Shown: in pieces, positions 17,053-26,338 of the stretch | Layout: every line of letters starts with the position of its first letter | Numbering within the stretch: position 1 is the stretch's first letter | Source of the DNA: Pseudomonas putida | GTDB lineage: Bacteria; Pseudomonadota; Gammaproteobacteria; Pseudomonadales; Pseudomonadaceae | Assembly (NCBI RefSeq): GCF_028682175.1 | Contig: NZ_JANHKS010000016.1 | Span: 51,668 to 115,667 of the forward strand | Length of the DNA: 64,000 nucleotides | Direction: 5' to 3' | Program-made: the position numbers and the translations under genes | Notes under the pieces: generated by a model | What the model was told of the DNA's origin: nothing | What the model saw: only the letters and a program-made list of their open reading frames with translations | Databases searched by the model: none

Positions 17053-17361
17053 ATGATCAGATCAACGCCCCACCCTCCCGAAACCCCAGTCACCAAATCC
17101 CTCCCCTTCGGCGTCAACTTTGGCAGCCGGAGCCTCTTCAACGTGCAGTCCGGCATCCTGGTCGAGGATGCATTAGTGCTGGTCTCCGAGTACCTCAACT
17201 GCGCCGCCGCGACGGCTTATGAATCTGCCGACAACTCTACGCCTGAGTTTCGGCCCCTCGCCCGGGCGGTGGTGCATCAGATCGAGGCGGCCAAGGCGTT
17301 GGTTGAGGCGTCTATTGCGGGGTTGGGTGAGGTGCGGGGTGTGGATAAGAAGTCGGGTTGA
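17053..17361 (+). CDS. DUF6124 (DUF3077)-like small protein
   Basis: A 102-residue protein. The N-terminal MIRSTPHPPETP resembles the start of a Pseudomonas-specific small-protein family (DUF6124/DUF3077), and the rest is helical (LVEDALVLVSEYLNCAAATA then LARAVVHQIEAAKALVEASI). The function is unknown. The ATG at 17053 fits the family start and has GGAA eight bases upstream; GTG and ATG at 17023/17026 are alternatives. The gene follows a structured RNA-like leader and sits at the right edge of the accessory region, before the malonate genes on the other strand. Confidence 0.7.
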   Translation: MIRSTPHPPETPVTKSLPFGVNFGSRSLFNVQSGILVEDALVLVSEYLNCAAATAYESADNSTPEFRPLARAVVHQIEAAKALVEASIAGLGEVRGVDKKSG

Positions 17362-17431
17362 AGATGAACGGCGAGGGGCGCGCTTGAGAATCGGGTATGG
17401 CGCGGCGATTGCGGCGGGTGGTGGGCCGCAA

Positions 17432-17453
17432 TCGCGGGCAAGCGCGCTCCTAC
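17432..17453 (-). repeat. single REP, family B
   Basis: One copy (CGCGGGCAAGCGCGCTCCTA on the plus strand) between the DUF6124-like gene and the malonate transporter genes. Confidence 0.75.
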
Positions 17454-17479
17454 GGGGAGTGGTGGTCTCTGGGTTGGGG

Positions 17480-18244
17480 TCAGCCCATGATTCCTCGCAC
17501 GATGAAGTACAGCAGCGATGGCCCGAGCAGGCAGCCCAGGCCTGTGTGGAAGGTGGCGGTGAGTGCGCCGTAGGGCACGAGGCGGCGGTCGGTGGCGGCG
17601 AGGCCTGCGGTGACGCCGCTGACGGTGCCGGCCAGGCCGCCGAAGACCATGGCGGAGCGTGGGTTGTCCAGGCCCATCCAGCGGGCGGCCATGGGGGTGC
17701 CGACCATGACGAGGATGGCTTTGATGAGGCCGGTGGCGATGGACAGGGCCATGACGTCGGAGCTGGCGCCCAGCGCGGCGCCGGTGACGGGGCCGACGAT
17801 GTAGGTGACGGCGCCTGCGCCGATTGTGGTGATGCTGACGGCGTCGCGGTAGCCGAAGGCGTAGGCCACGCAGGAGCCGACGATGAAGGGCAGGACGGTG
17901 CCGAGGAACAGGGAGAAGGCGCCGATCAGGCCGGCCTTTTTGGCTTCGGTGGCCTGCACTTCAAAGGCGGTGGCGACGATGGCGAAGTCGCGCAGCATGG
18001 CGCCGCCCATCAGGCCAATGCCGGAGAACAGGGCAAGGTCGGCGAGGCCTTTCTGGCCGCCGGTCATGACGCCGCCGACCCAGGCCAGTACCAGGCCGAT
18101 GACGATGGCGATCGCCGAGCCGTGGATGCGGCCGAAGGTCAGGCGTTTGGAGAGCACCACGGAGATCCACATCACCACGCCGACGACGGCGAATGCGGTG
18201 ACCAGGCCCTGGCTGATGAGGTCTTTCTGGATGAGATCCCACAT
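17480..18244 (-). CDS. madM: malonate transporter subunit MadM
   Basis: A 254-residue membrane protein with about eight hydrophobic segments, the larger subunit of the two-component MadLM malonate:sodium symporter type. The N-terminal LISQGLVTAFAVVGVVMWIS and the glycine-rich GGLAGTVSGVTAGLAATDRR near the end are typical. It starts directly after madL (one base between stop and start) and ends the minus-strand mdc operon, as in other pseudomonads where the pair is called mdcL/mdcM. It imports the substrate for MdcA-E. The LysR-type regulator usually found after it is absent here. Confidence 0.93.
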   Translation of the reverse strand: MWDLIQKDLISQGLVTAFAVVGVVMWISVVLSKRLTFGRIHGSAIAIVIGLVLAWVGGVMTGGQKGLADLALFSGIGLMGGAMLRDFAIVATAFEVQATEAKKAGLIGAFSLFLGTVLPFIVGSCVAYAFGYRDAVSITTIGAGAVTYIVGPVTGAALGASSDVMALSIATGLIKAILVMVGTPMAARWMGLDNPRSAMVFGGLAGTVSGVTAGLAATDRRLVPYGALTATFHTGLGCLLGPSLLYFIVRGIMG

Positions 18245-18245
18245 A

Positions 18246-18683
18246 TCAGCGGCCTCCTGCTGGGGTTGGCGTGGCAGCGATCACGCTGGCGTGGGGCGCG
18301 GTTTCGTCTTGTTCTTTGGGCAGCGGTTCGCCTTTGTTGGTGCGGCTGATGATGGCGATGGTCACACCGCAGAGAAGCACGGAACCGATGGCGGCGATGA
18401 CGGCAATCGGGCCGCCCTTGAGTGCGGTCACGACGTTTTGCTGGGCGGCCATGGCGACCACCACGGGGATGTACATGGCGCCCCAGAAGCCGACGCCCAT
18501 TTCGCAGCCTTCGCTCATGCCGCCGCGTTTTTGCATGAACAGGCGGGCGCAGATCAGCAGGATCATGGCGATCCCGACGCCGCCGACGTTGGATTTGACG
18601 CCCAGCAGCACGCCGAGCAGATCACCGAGAATCACCCCCGCAAGGGTGCAGATAGCCAGTAACGCGACACCATAGATAATCAT
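18246..18683 (-). CDS. madL: malonate transporter subunit MadL
   Basis: A 145-residue membrane protein with four hydrophobic segments (IIYGVALLAICTLAGVILGD first). It is the small partner of MadM. The ATG at 18683 is chosen because TTGAGGG lies eight bases upstream; the TTG at 18698 is part of that ribosome site. The gene is 65 bases behind mdcH and abuts madM, so it belongs to the mdc transcript. The C-terminal tail of about 25 residues is polar and probably cytosolic. Confidence 0.92.
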   Translation of the reverse strand: MIIYGVALLAICTLAGVILGDLLGVLLGVKSNVGGVGIAMILLICARLFMQKRGGMSEGCEMGVGFWGAMYIPVVVAMAAQQNVVTALKGGPIAVIAAIGSVLLCGVTIAIISRTNKGEPLPKEQDETAPHASVIAATPTPAGGR

Positions 18684-18748
18684 TGTTATTGCCCTCAAAT
18701 TGCATCGTCGAAGTTGTTGTTTTTGTTCCTTCGAAAGCAGCAGTCGGT

Positions 18749-19684
18749 TTATGGGTGGCCGGTGCCCTCCTCTCGCGACAGTGCGCTCAGCGTATCCAGC
18801 CGGGCACCCTGGAAGGCGACTGCGGATCCTTGTTCGAAGACTCTGCGCGCCAGCCCCGTTAGCACGGTGCCGGGCGGCATTTCAATCTGCAGGCGCACGC
18901 CGCGCTCGTAGGCGGTTTGCACGGTGCTGCGCCAGTCGATGACCCGGCTCATGTTGAAGGCCAGGTCGTCGCGTAGTTTGTCGGCGTTGAATATCGGCCG
19001 TGCAGTGCTGCCACTGAGGTAGCGCAGGGTCGGCGCCGCCAAGGTGACTTGAGCAAACGCCTCGGCGAGTTTTTGCGCAGGCGTGTCGAGCAATTCACAG
19101 TGGGACGGCACGCTGACGGCCAGGCGTTTGGCGGCAGCGGCGCCCTGTTCATGGGCGAGCACGGCGACGCTGGCCATGGCCTGATCGCTGCCGGCGATGA
19201 CGAACTGGTTATCGGCGTTGATGTTGGCCAGGTATACCGGGGTGGCGACGCTGTGAACCTGTGCGATCAGCTGTTCGACGGTGGTCTGGTCCAGGCCGAT
19301 CAGCGCAGTCATGCCGTAGCCCTGTGGATAAGCCTGTTGCATCAGCTCGCCACGCAGGGCCACCAGTCGCACGGCGTCGGCGAAGCTCAACGCGCCGGCG
19401 ATGACAGCGGCGGGATAAGCGCCGATGGACAGGCCCGCGACGTAGTCCGGGGTGTTGCCCTGTGCCATGAGCAGGCGCGAACAGGCGACGCCGGCGATCA
19501 GCAGGCAGAGCTGCACGGCGCGGGTCGATTGCAGCGCCTGTTGGGTGTCGAGGGTCAGAACGTCTTCGTTGAGCGCATCGCTCGCTTCGCGCAGGCATTG
19601 GGCGATCACGGGGTCGTTCGGCAGCGCGTGCAACATGCCCGCTTGCTGCGCGCCTTGCCCTGGAAACACCCAGAAGCTGCTCAT
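18749..19684 (-). CDS. mdcH: malonate decarboxylase malonyl-CoA:ACP transacylase MdcH
   Basis: A 311-residue acyltransferase of the FabD fold. The oxyanion-hole motif FPGQGAQQAGMLHAL is at the N-terminus, the nucleophile serine lies in GLSIGAYPAAVIAGA, and the catalytic histidine in SVPSHCELL. MdcH loads malonyl groups onto the decarboxylase carrier protein to prime the enzyme. The ATG at 19684 overlaps the mdcG stop by four bases (ATGA). Confidence 0.93.
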   Translation of the reverse strand: MSSFWVFPGQGAQQAGMLHALPNDPVIAQCLREASDALNEDVLTLDTQQALQSTRAVQLCLLIAGVACSRLLMAQGNTPDYVAGLSIGAYPAAVIAGALSFADAVRLVALRGELMQQAYPQGYGMTALIGLDQTTVEQLIAQVHSVATPVYLANINADNQFVIAGSDQAMASVAVLAHEQGAAAAKRLAVSVPSHCELLDTPAQKLAEAFAQVTLAAPTLRYLSGSTARPIFNADKLRDDLAFNMSRVIDWRSTVQTAYERGVRLQIEMPPGTVLTGLARRVFEQGSAVAFQGARLDTLSALSREEGTGHP

Positions 19685-20307
19685 GCTGCGCGCTCCTGAA
19701 GCTGCCACGGATTACCGACCAGCCGTGCGCCGTCGTCAGCCTTGAGCAGCACCTGCCGCGCCGCTCCCGCCCACTCGCGCAGGGCCACGGCGCCGAACGG
19801 GGTTTGCAGTTGCAGGTCGATGCGGCAGATGGCGCCGTCCAGTGCTGTAACGAGTTCGGCAGCCTGTTGGCGGCTGAAGAACTGCGGGGTGCGCAGGATC
19901 AGGTCCAGGTCGCTGGCCTGATGCAGCACGGGGATGCCGGTCGCCAGTTCGAAACCGGCACTGCCAGCCACGCCCCATGGCAAGCCGAGTTTTTGCATGA
20001 CGGGATGAATCTGGCGAAGGCCTTCAAGCGCGGGCCACTCACTGTCCGTCGCGACATCAATCAATTGCTCGGGCTTCACGCAGCGGCTGATGTTGGCGCG
20101 TTGCATTACCAGGGCAAAACGCTGATCGCGAGTACGTCCACGCACGCCCACCGCCACGCAGCCGTCCGCGACCTGCGCCCGACGGACCACCACCGGATGG
20201 CCCAGGCCAATCACCTCGGCCACCCATGCTGGTGCATCGGCAGGCAAGGCGGCCACGGGCAGGCCCCACAACAGATCGTGGGGCTGCACTGGCGGGAAGG
20301 TGTTCAT
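19681..20307 (-). CDS. mdcG: malonate decarboxylase holo-ACP synthase MdcG (phosphoribosyl-dephospho-CoA transferase)
   Basis: A 208-residue transferase that attaches the triphosphoribosyl-dephospho-CoA-derived prosthetic group to MdcC. A nucleotidyltransferase-like core is visible as WGVAGSAGFELATGIPVLHQ followed by SDLDLILRTPQ with two acidic residues for metal binding. The start at 20307 shares one base with the mdcE stop (TAATG). An upstream ATG two codons earlier is possible. The gene lies between mdcE and mdcH as in other Pseudomonas mdc operons. Confidence 0.92.
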   Translation of the reverse strand: MNTFPPVQPHDLLWGLPVAALPADAPAWVAEVIGLGHPVVVRRAQVADGCVAVGVRGRTRDQRFALVMQRANISRCVKPEQLIDVATDSEWPALEGLRQIHPVMQKLGLPWGVAGSAGFELATGIPVLHQASDLDLILRTPQFFSRQQAAELVTALDGAICRIDLQLQTPFGAVALREWAGAARQVLLKADDGARLVGNPWQLQERAA

Positions 20308-21110
20308 TACCACTGCGCCCGCAGCAGTTCACGCACTTTGGACGACGCCGAACGATTCGGCGCGCCGAGGCGTGAGCTGAGGTCGTTGGTGCTGCCACGT
20401 ACGTCTTTGATGGCAGCGAGCAGGCAATCTTGAACACGCGCCAAGTCCGCATCGGCAGGCTGTTCGATCTGGTCAACCGAGAGGGTTTCCCAAAGCAGGC
20501 CAAGGCCGCCGTAGCTGTCGATGTCGTAGGCCATCGGCGGGATGGTGGCGGCGAGTTTTTCCAGTTCTTCGACGCTGCGCAATGTCACCCGCGCCGCTGA
20601 AGCCTTGCCCATGGCGTGAACCATCACGCCGGGATCGCGCAGGGCGATCAGGCGGTTGGCTTGGTAGCCGTGGGCCAGAAACGCGCCGGACATGGCCTTG
20701 CCGACCAGCAGACCGATCACCGGATGCCCGGCCAGACGAGCCCGGGCGTAAGCGTCCACCGCACCGGCCAATGCCTGGTGAATGCCCAGCGCTTCTTCGC
20801 GGCGGCCGTAGGCCTGGCTGGGTACGTCGATGATGGCGATCAGCGGGCGTTTTTCGGCGTTGTTTAGATCCTGTTCGATGGCGCTGTCCACCGCTTGCGC
20901 CAGGCCCCAGCCCTCCAGCAGGCCGACTTCGCCGTTCTGCGCACGGGGGAAGCGGTTGGCCGGGTCGGCGACGACGGCGAGAAAGCGCACGTCCTGATCG
21001 CCCAGTTTGCCGTCGGCGGCTTTCACCGAAACTGGCAGCCCAGGCACTTGAGCAGCGCCTGCGGCCAGTGCGTTGAACCAGTTCAAACCGCGTGTGGAAT
21101 ACGAGCTCAT
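20307..21110 (-). CDS. mdcE: malonate decarboxylase gamma subunit MdcE
   Basis: A 267-residue carboxyltransferase-like subunit (crotonase fold) that forms the malonyl-S-ACP decarboxylase with MdcD. Typical segments are RFLAVVADPANRFPRAQNGE, IAIIDVPSQAYGRREEALGI and the glycine-rich GLLVGKAMSGAFLAHGYQAN. It overlaps mdcD by four bases and mdcG by one. The complex works in the cytosol and releases acetyl-S-ACP and CO2 without biotin. Confidence 0.94.
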   Translation of the reverse strand: MSSYSTRGLNWFNALAAGAAQVPGLPVSVKAADGKLGDQDVRFLAVVADPANRFPRAQNGEVGLLEGWGLAQAVDSAIEQDLNNAEKRPLIAIIDVPSQAYGRREEALGIHQALAGAVDAYARARLAGHPVIGLLVGKAMSGAFLAHGYQANRLIALRDPGVMVHAMGKASAARVTLRSVEELEKLAATIPPMAYDIDSYGGLGLLWETLSVDQIEQPADADLARVQDCLLAAIKDVRGSTNDLSSRLGAPNRSASSKVRELLRAQW

Positions 21111-21958
21111 GGCTGTTCTCCTTGGTACAGGCTGCGCACGGCGGCGGGGTCGATCTGGGTGGCGGTGTCCACCTGCGCCAGGCGCTTGAGGAATTGAGCG
21201 TATTGGCCGCTGCGTTCCTGCTCGGGCTTGCCTTTGCTCAGCAGGTCTTCCACTTGCCGGGCGATGGCCTTGATGTCGTCGGGCACGTAGGCGTCCACCA
21301 AGCCGCTGACGAAGCGCTGCTCGCCACCGGTGATGCTCCAGATGAAGGGCCGGTCGCGGGAGTCATACTCTTCGATGCCCGCTTCCTGTTCGATCACCTG
21401 CGGGCCATTCAGGCCCAGACGTGCTTCCTGGGTGACCACCAGATAGCTGCACAACCCGGCCGCAATCGACATGCCGCCAAAGCAGCCGACGCTGCCCGCC
21501 ACCACGCCGATGACCGGCTGATAACGGCGCAGATCGACGATAGCCGCGTGGATTTCAGCGATGGCGGCCAGGCCCAGGTTGGCCTCCTGCAAACGCACGC
21601 CACCGGTTTCCAGCAGCAGTACGGCGGCGGTCGGAATGCCCTTGCGGTTGTCTTCGGCGGCAAGCTCCAGCGCGCCGGCCATTTTCGCCCCGCCGACTTC
21701 GCCCATGCTGCCGCCCTGAAAGGCGCCTTCGATGGCGCACACCACCACTGGCTGACCGCCGATAGCGCCTTTGGCTACAACCACGCCGTCATCGGCCTGG
21801 GGCACGACGCCCTGTTTCGGCAGCCAGGGGGACGTCATGCGGGCGAACGGGTCGATCAATTCGCGGAAAGTGCCTTCGTCCAGCAGTGCCTTGGCGCGTT
21901 GCCGGGCGCCGAGTTCGATGAAGCTGTGCTGTTGCAGCAAGCGTGCGCTGTCAGTCAT
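21107..21958 (-). CDS. mdcD: malonate decarboxylase beta subunit MdcD
   Basis: A 283-residue carboxyltransferase-like subunit. The oxyanion-hole-type glycines are visible in VCAIEGAFQGGSMGEVGGAK and GVVAGSVGCFGGMSIAAGLC. The ATG at 21958 is chosen because the protein then begins MTDSARLLQQHSFIELGARQ, the family start; the longer frame runs into mdcC. It overlaps mdcC by eight bases. With MdcE it decarboxylates the malonyl thioester of MdcC. Confidence 0.94.
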   Translation of the reverse strand: MTDSARLLQQHSFIELGARQRAKALLDEGTFRELIDPFARMTSPWLPKQGVVPQADDGVVVAKGAIGGQPVVVCAIEGAFQGGSMGEVGGAKMAGALELAAEDNRKGIPTAAVLLLETGGVRLQEANLGLAAIAEIHAAIVDLRRYQPVIGVVAGSVGCFGGMSIAAGLCSYLVVTQEARLGLNGPQVIEQEAGIEEYDSRDRPFIWSITGGEQRFVSGLVDAYVPDDIKAIARQVEDLLSKGKPEQERSGQYAQFLKRLAQVDTATQIDPAAVRSLYQGEQP

Positions 21959-22250
21959 GGCCGATCTCCTCGAAGCCCTGTTCCAGCCGCAGCCGGACCA
22001 CGCCGGGGGTGGCGCCGAAATCATGAATGTCGATGCTCAGGGCGGGCGGCGTCTGTTCGCTGAACATGCGTTCGAACAGGTGCTGCCAACGCGCCGAACT
22101 GCCGTTGACCGAGGTCACGACGTTGATCGTCAGCTTGCCGGGCAGGCCGGGTTCGAGCATCACTTCCAGATCGCCCGAGCCGACGCAGCCCACCAGTGCG
22201 CGGCCCAATGGAGGCTGGCCGGCGGGGAATTCAAATGACAGGGTTTCCAT
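21951..22250 (-). CDS. mdcC: malonate decarboxylase acyl carrier protein MdcC (delta subunit)
   Basis: A 99-residue carrier protein. Ser25 in GCVGSGDLEV is the expected attachment site for the phosphoribosyl-dephospho-CoA prosthetic group, matching the serine known to be modified in the Klebsiella protein. It carries acetyl and malonyl groups between MdcA and MdcDE. Only two bases separate it from mdcB. Confidence 0.94.
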   Translation of the reverse strand: METLSFEFPAGQPPLGRALVGCVGSGDLEVMLEPGLPGKLTINVVTSVNGSSARWQHLFERMFSEQTPPALSIDIHDFGATPGVVRLRLEQGFEEIGHD

Positions 22251-22252
22251 GG

Positions 22253-23140
22253 TCAGACAGTCCTCGCGTCATTGCCGAGCGCAGGCTCCAGGCAATCGAT
22301 GAACAGGGTGGCGGCGAGCAGGTCGGCGGCGCCACCGGGAGATGCGTTGAGGTCCAGCAGCTGCTGATCCAGCTCATGCAGGGCGCGGCGGCCGCTGAGG
22401 GTCGCGCTGCCACCGGCACTCAACACACGTTGGGCGCCGCTTTGCATGGCGTTCAGGCCTTGTTCGCCTGCGCGGTAAAGCACGCAGGTGTCCGACAGCG
22501 TGGTCATGATCGCCAGCAGCGCGTCGAGCCGGGCGTTCTGTTCGCCGTGGCCGGCCTTGCGGCTGCGCAGCAGTTGCGGCAGGGCCTGTTGTGTGACGGC
22601 GGGAAAGCCCATCTGCGCCTGCTCTTTGGCACCCATCGCGCCGTACTGGCGAGCGACTTGCGCGCCATGGCTGTTGCTGGCCGGTTGCTGACGATCTTCG
22701 ATCAGCGCCAGGCAGGCGGCGCGCAGGCCGAGCCCGGCAGCTGACAGGTCCGCAGGGTCTAGCGCAGCAGCCGTCACCAGCAGCCCAAGGGCCCAGATCG
22801 CGCCGCGGTGGGTGTTTACGCAACCGGTGGTGCGCATCATCGCCGCTTCGCCCTCGCGACCGATGCGGCCAATCGCTTCGCGCAGTGGCTGGTTGATTTC
22901 GCCGATGTCGATGGCGACCTCGGCCATTTCCTTGAACGCAGGCCACAGGGACAGGGCCGAAGCGTGCATCAGGCCCAGGTGCAGGTCCTTGTGCGCGCCG
23001 CTGCTGCGACGGTCCACCAGCGCAGGTTTGGGCGAGAGGTCGGCCTCGTCGATCAGCGCGTCCACGGCAAGGTCCGCCAGCCGTTCAGCCAGGGGCAAGG
23101 CCCGAGGCGCTTGGGTAAAAGCCAGGTTGAATGCGCGCAT
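22253..23140 (-). CDS. mdcB: triphosphoribosyl-dephospho-CoA synthase MdcB
   Basis: A 295-residue enzyme of the CitG/MdcB family that makes the prosthetic-group precursor from dephospho-CoA and ATP. Family motifs are [39 protein letters not shown] and [18 protein letters not shown]. The ATG at 23140 overlaps the mdcA stop by one base (TGATG). A longer frame starting at 23188 lies inside mdcA and is not used. Confidence 0.94.
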   Translation of the reverse strand: MRAFNLAFTQAPRALPLAERLADLAVDALIDEADLSPKPALVDRRSSGAHKDLHLGLMHASALSLWPAFKEMAEVAIDIGEINQPLREAIGRIGREGEAAMMRTTGCVNTHRGAIWALGLLVTAAALDPADLSAAGLGLRAACLALIEDRQQPASNSHGAQVARQYGAMGAKEQAQMGFPAVTQQALPQLLRSRKAGHGEQNARLDALLAIMTTLSDTCVLYRAGEQGLNAMQSGAQRVLSAGGSATLSGRRALHELDQQLLDLNASPGGAADLLAATLFIDCLEPALGNDARTV

Positions 23141-24810
23141 CACCAGCTCCTGAATTTCGCGGGCGGGTTGTACAAGCCGCCGGACCATTCGACCAGTTCG
23201 GCGATGCTCTTGGCAGCGAGCAATTCACGGCTGGCGTCGGTGCGGCGAATCCCTAAGTCTTCGGGCAGCGCGATCAGCCCTTCGCGGCGCATGCGGGCGG
23301 TGTCCTTGGGGTTGTGGCGCAGGCCGATGGCGGTCACGCCCGCGACGGCGGCGATCATGGCCTGGCGCTCTTCCAGGCTGCGCGCCTTGTAGAGGTAGGC
23401 GATGCCTTCTTCGGTCAGCAGGTGGGTGACGTCGTCGCCGTAGACCATGATCGGCGCCAGCGGCATGCCGCTTTTCTTCGCCACGTCGATGGCGTCCAGG
23501 GTCTCGACGAAGGTGGGTTTGCCGCCTTCCTGGAAGGTTTCGACCATCTGCACCACGAGCTTTTTGCCGCGTTCCAGGTATGCATCGGTGTCCGGGTTTT
23601 GCTGGCGCATGTCCAGCCAGGCCGGCGTGCTGTGACGGCGGCCGCGAGGGTCATGGCCCATGTTTGGCGCGCCGCCGAAACCGGCCAGGCGCCCGCGAGT
23701 GACGGTGGACGAATGGCCGTCGCCGTCCACTTGCAGCGTGGCGCCGATGAACAGGTCCACGGCGTACTGACCGGCCAACTGGCACATCATGCGGTTGGAG
23801 CGCATCGAGCCATCGCGCCCGGTGAAGAACACGTCGGGCCGCGCCGCGATGTAGTTCTCCATGCCCAATTCGGTGCCGAAGCAATGCACGCTTTCCACCC
23901 AGCCGCTTTCGATGGCGGGGATGAGGGTCGGGTGCGGGTTGAGGGTCCAGTTGCGGCAGATCTTGCCCTTGAGTCCGAGGGATTCGCCGTAGGTCGGCAG
24001 GATCAGTTCGATGGCGGCGGTGTTGAAGCCGATGCCGTGGTTCAGCGACTGGACGTTGTGTTTCTCGTAGATGCCGCGGATCGCCATCATCGCCATCAGC
24101 ACGTGGACCGGCTTGATGTGGCGCGGGTCGCGGGTGAACAGCGGTTCGATGTAGAAGGGTTTGTCGGCGACCACCACGAAGTCGACCCAGGAGGCCGGGA
24201 TGTCCACCCGTGGCAGGTCGCTGACATCGTCTACCAGTTCGTTGACCTGGACAATGACGATGCCGTCGCTGAAGGCCGCAGGTTCGATGAGCGCGGGGGT
24301 GTCTTCGGTGCTGGCGCCGGTATAGATGTTACCGGCGCGGTCAGCCTTGAAGCCGGCGGACAGCACGACGTTGGGAATCAGGTCCACCAACAGCCGCGAA
24401 TACAGCTCGATGTAGGTGTGAATCGCGCCGATTTCCAGCAGGCCGTCTTCCAGCAACTGGCTGATGCGCAGGCTTTGCGTACCGGCGAAAGAGAAATCGA
24501 GCTTGCGGGCGATGCCGCGTTCGAACAGGTCCAGGTGCTCGGCGCGGCCGACGCTGGGCATGATCATGTGCAGGTCATGGAGTTTGCCGGGATCGGCCTT
24601 GACCAGCGAACGGGAGAGGAAATCCGCCTGTTTCTGGTTGTTGCCTTCAAGCACCACGCGATCACCAGGCGCAATCAACGCCTCCAGGGCCGCGACGATC
24701 TTGTCGGTGGGCAGTACCACGCCATCGGCGAGGGAACGCACTTGCTCGAGCCGCCGCTGCTTCTCGCTGCGACGACGCGACCAGCGCGGGTCAAGTGTTG
24801 TTGTAGTCAT
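23140..24810 (-). CDS. mdcA: malonate decarboxylase alpha subunit MdcA
   Basis: A 556-residue acetyl-S-ACP:malonate ACP transferase, the first enzyme of the malonate decarboxylase complex. It exchanges acetyl for malonate on MdcC. Characteristic segments are [20 protein letters not shown] near the N-terminus and [20 protein letters not shown] and [20 protein letters not shown] later. It is the first gene of a nine-gene minus-strand operon. The promoter must lie in 24811-24918, where a LysR-type site would be expected, although no regulator gene is adjacent. Confidence 0.96.
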   Translation of the reverse strand: MTTTTLDPRWSRRRSEKQRRLEQVRSLADGVVLPTDKIVAALEALIAPGDRVVLEGNNQKQADFLSRSLVKADPGKLHDLHMIMPSVGRAEHLDLFERGIARKLDFSFAGTQSLRISQLLEDGLLEIGAIHTYIELYSRLLVDLIPNVVLSAGFKADRAGNIYTGASTEDTPALIEPAAFSDGIVIVQVNELVDDVSDLPRVDIPASWVDFVVVADKPFYIEPLFTRDPRHIKPVHVLMAMMAIRGIYEKHNVQSLNHGIGFNTAAIELILPTYGESLGLKGKICRNWTLNPHPTLIPAIESGWVESVHCFGTELGMENYIAARPDVFFTGRDGSMRSNRMMCQLAGQYAVDLFIGATLQVDGDGHSSTVTRGRLAGFGGAPNMGHDPRGRRHSTPAWLDMRQQNPDTDAYLERGKKLVVQMVETFQEGGKPTFVETLDAIDVAKKSGMPLAPIMVYGDDVTHLLTEEGIAYLYKARSLEERQAMIAAVAGVTAIGLRHNPKDTARMRREGLIALPEDLGIRRTDASRELLAAKSIAELVEWSGGLYNPPAKFRSW

Positions 24811-24918
24811 GCTGACTCCACGGGGGTTCGCTGTCGTGGGTCACATTAGAAGGTCTGGGGGCGGGGTATCAATCAAGCTTGGGGTTCAATCGTTACTATC
24901 AGAGTAATGGTTGCCCCT

Positions 24919-26070
24919 TCACGCCGCTCCCCAATCGATCTGGTAGCGTGTGCTGCGCCCTCCTCCGGGAAGCCTCTCCAGGCAGCCCTTCTCCAGCAGA
25001 TCGGACAGATGCCGGGTCGCCGTGGCCTTACTGACCTTCGCCACCGCCTGATACTGAGCCGCACTTATCCCGCCCTCGAATCCCGCGCCGGGTTTTTCGG
25101 ACAGCAGATCGCCATTGAGCAGACGGTTGAGCACCTTGATCTGCTCGGCAGACAGGCCATCATCACGGTGGGCCTGCCAGAACCGCGCCTTGGCGAGCAC
25201 CCGGTCCATGCGCTGCATGGCCTGCTCCAGCGTGCGCAGCAGGATCTGCAGAAACCACGCAAGCCAGGGCGTCAGATCAAGGCCGCCGCGCTGGGTATTT
25301 TCGAGTATCTGGTAGTAACCCTGACGGTTACTGAGGATGCTGGCTGACATCGCGTAGAAGCGAATGGCCTGGCTTTCGCCCTGGGCCAGCGCCAGATCGG
25401 TGATCGCGCGGGTCAGGCGGCCATTGCCGTCGTCGAACGGGTGCAGCGTGACGAACCAGAAATGCGCGATGCCCGCCCGAAGCAAAGGGTCCAGCGTCAC
25501 GTCGACGGCGCTGGCGTTGAACCAGGAGAAGAAGTCATAAAGCTGTTTTTCCAGCCCTTCCCGGGGTGGCGCCTCGAAATGCACCACTGGCCGGTCCAGC
25601 CGCCCCGAGACCACCTGCATGGGCTCGTTGCCCCGTAGCATCCCGACCTGAACCCGCTTGGCCAGCAACGATTCGGTTTCCGGAAACAACAGGCGGTGCC
25701 AGTACATCAGCCGCTCGAAGGTCAATGGCGCCTGAAACTGCTGAGTGGCATCGAGCATCAACTCGGCCAGCCCTTCGCTGCGCGGAGTTACACCGTCATC
25801 AGCGGCGAGGCCCAGCCTTTTCGCCAGCGAGGAGCGGACGGAGCCGACATTCAGTTGCTCACCTTCGATGGCCGATGAGGTAATGACGTTCTGCAGAAGT
25901 GCATCGAGCTCGGTATGCACGGTGGCATCGCCGCCCGAGGCGCCGATCATTCCCAACAAACGGCCCTGCGCCTGGGTACACGCCCGCAATAAAGGCGCGA
26001 GCGGCTCGACATCCCAGTGGAAGGATGGCCAATTGCGGTGTTGCCAGATCCATTCGAGCGGTTGATTCAC
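24919..26070 (-). CDS. Fic family protein (DUF4172-Fic-wHTH), probable AMP transferase with autoregulation
   Basis: A 383-residue class II Fic protein. The N-terminal DUF4172 region reads WIWQHRNWPSFHWDVEPLAP. The inhibitory helix motif is SSAIEG (65-70). The Fic core HPFDDGNGRLTR (210-221) is intact, so it should transfer AMP from ATP to a protein target once inhibition is relieved. The C-terminus (about 330-383) is a winged helix (AAQYQAVAKVSKATATRHLS). The start is GTG at 26070 with GAGG upstream. Two 29-bp palindromes lie 20 bases upstream, so the protein probably represses its own gene. It is transcribed toward mdcA but has its own control. Confidence 0.9.
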   Translation of the reverse strand: MNQPLEWIWQHRNWPSFHWDVEPLAPLLRACTQAQGRLLGMIGASGGDATVHTELDALLQNVITSSAIEGEQLNVGSVRSSLAKRLGLAADDGVTPRSEGLAELMLDATQQFQAPLTFERLMYWHRLLFPETESLLAKRVQVGMLRGNEPMQVVSGRLDRPVVHFEAPPREGLEKQLYDFFSWFNASAVDVTLDPLLRAGIAHFWFVTLHPFDDGNGRLTRAITDLALAQGESQAIRFYAMSASILSNRQGYYQILENTQRGGLDLTPWLAWFLQILLRTLEQAMQRMDRVLAKARFWQAHRDDGLSAEQIKVLNRLLNGDLLSEKPGAGFEGGISAAQYQAVAKVSKATATRHLSDLLEKGCLERLPGGGRSTRYQIDWGAA

Positions 26071-26089
26071 AGCGGGCCTCGTGAAGAAA

Positions 26090-26152
26090 TGAGCCGAATA
26101 GGGGCTTTATTCGGCTCACACTATGAGCCGAATATGCGATTTATTCGGCTCA
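26090..26152. promoter_or_regulatory. tandem palindromic operators of the Fic gene
   Basis: Two copies of TGAGCCGAATA-N7-TATTCGGCTCA lie at 26090-26118 and 26124-26152. Arms are 11 bases and perfect in both, with 34 bases from centre to centre. Only the 7-base spacers differ. They sit just upstream of the Fic ribosome site. Confidence 0.85.
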
Positions 26153-26272
26153 TAGTCCAGTAGAGATGCGCCTGTGTGGTGGTGCATATGTATTCATCAG
26201 AGCTTCGTGCGCCCCTTCGCGCCAGCACAAGAAAAACGTCGCGCAGCCCCCACTGCACCAAACCCTACCCCC

Positions 26273-26306
26273 AAACAAAAACGCCCCGATCTCTCGACCG
26301 GGGCGT
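26273..26306 (-). terminator. intrinsic terminator of the porin gene
   Basis: Read on the minus strand, a GACGCCCCGGTCG / CGATCGGGGCGT-type stem is followed by TTTTTGTTTG, 30-60 bases past the porin stop codon. Confidence 0.85.
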
Positions 26307-26338
26307 CTGCACAGCTTCAGCTCAACAGCCGTTCAACA

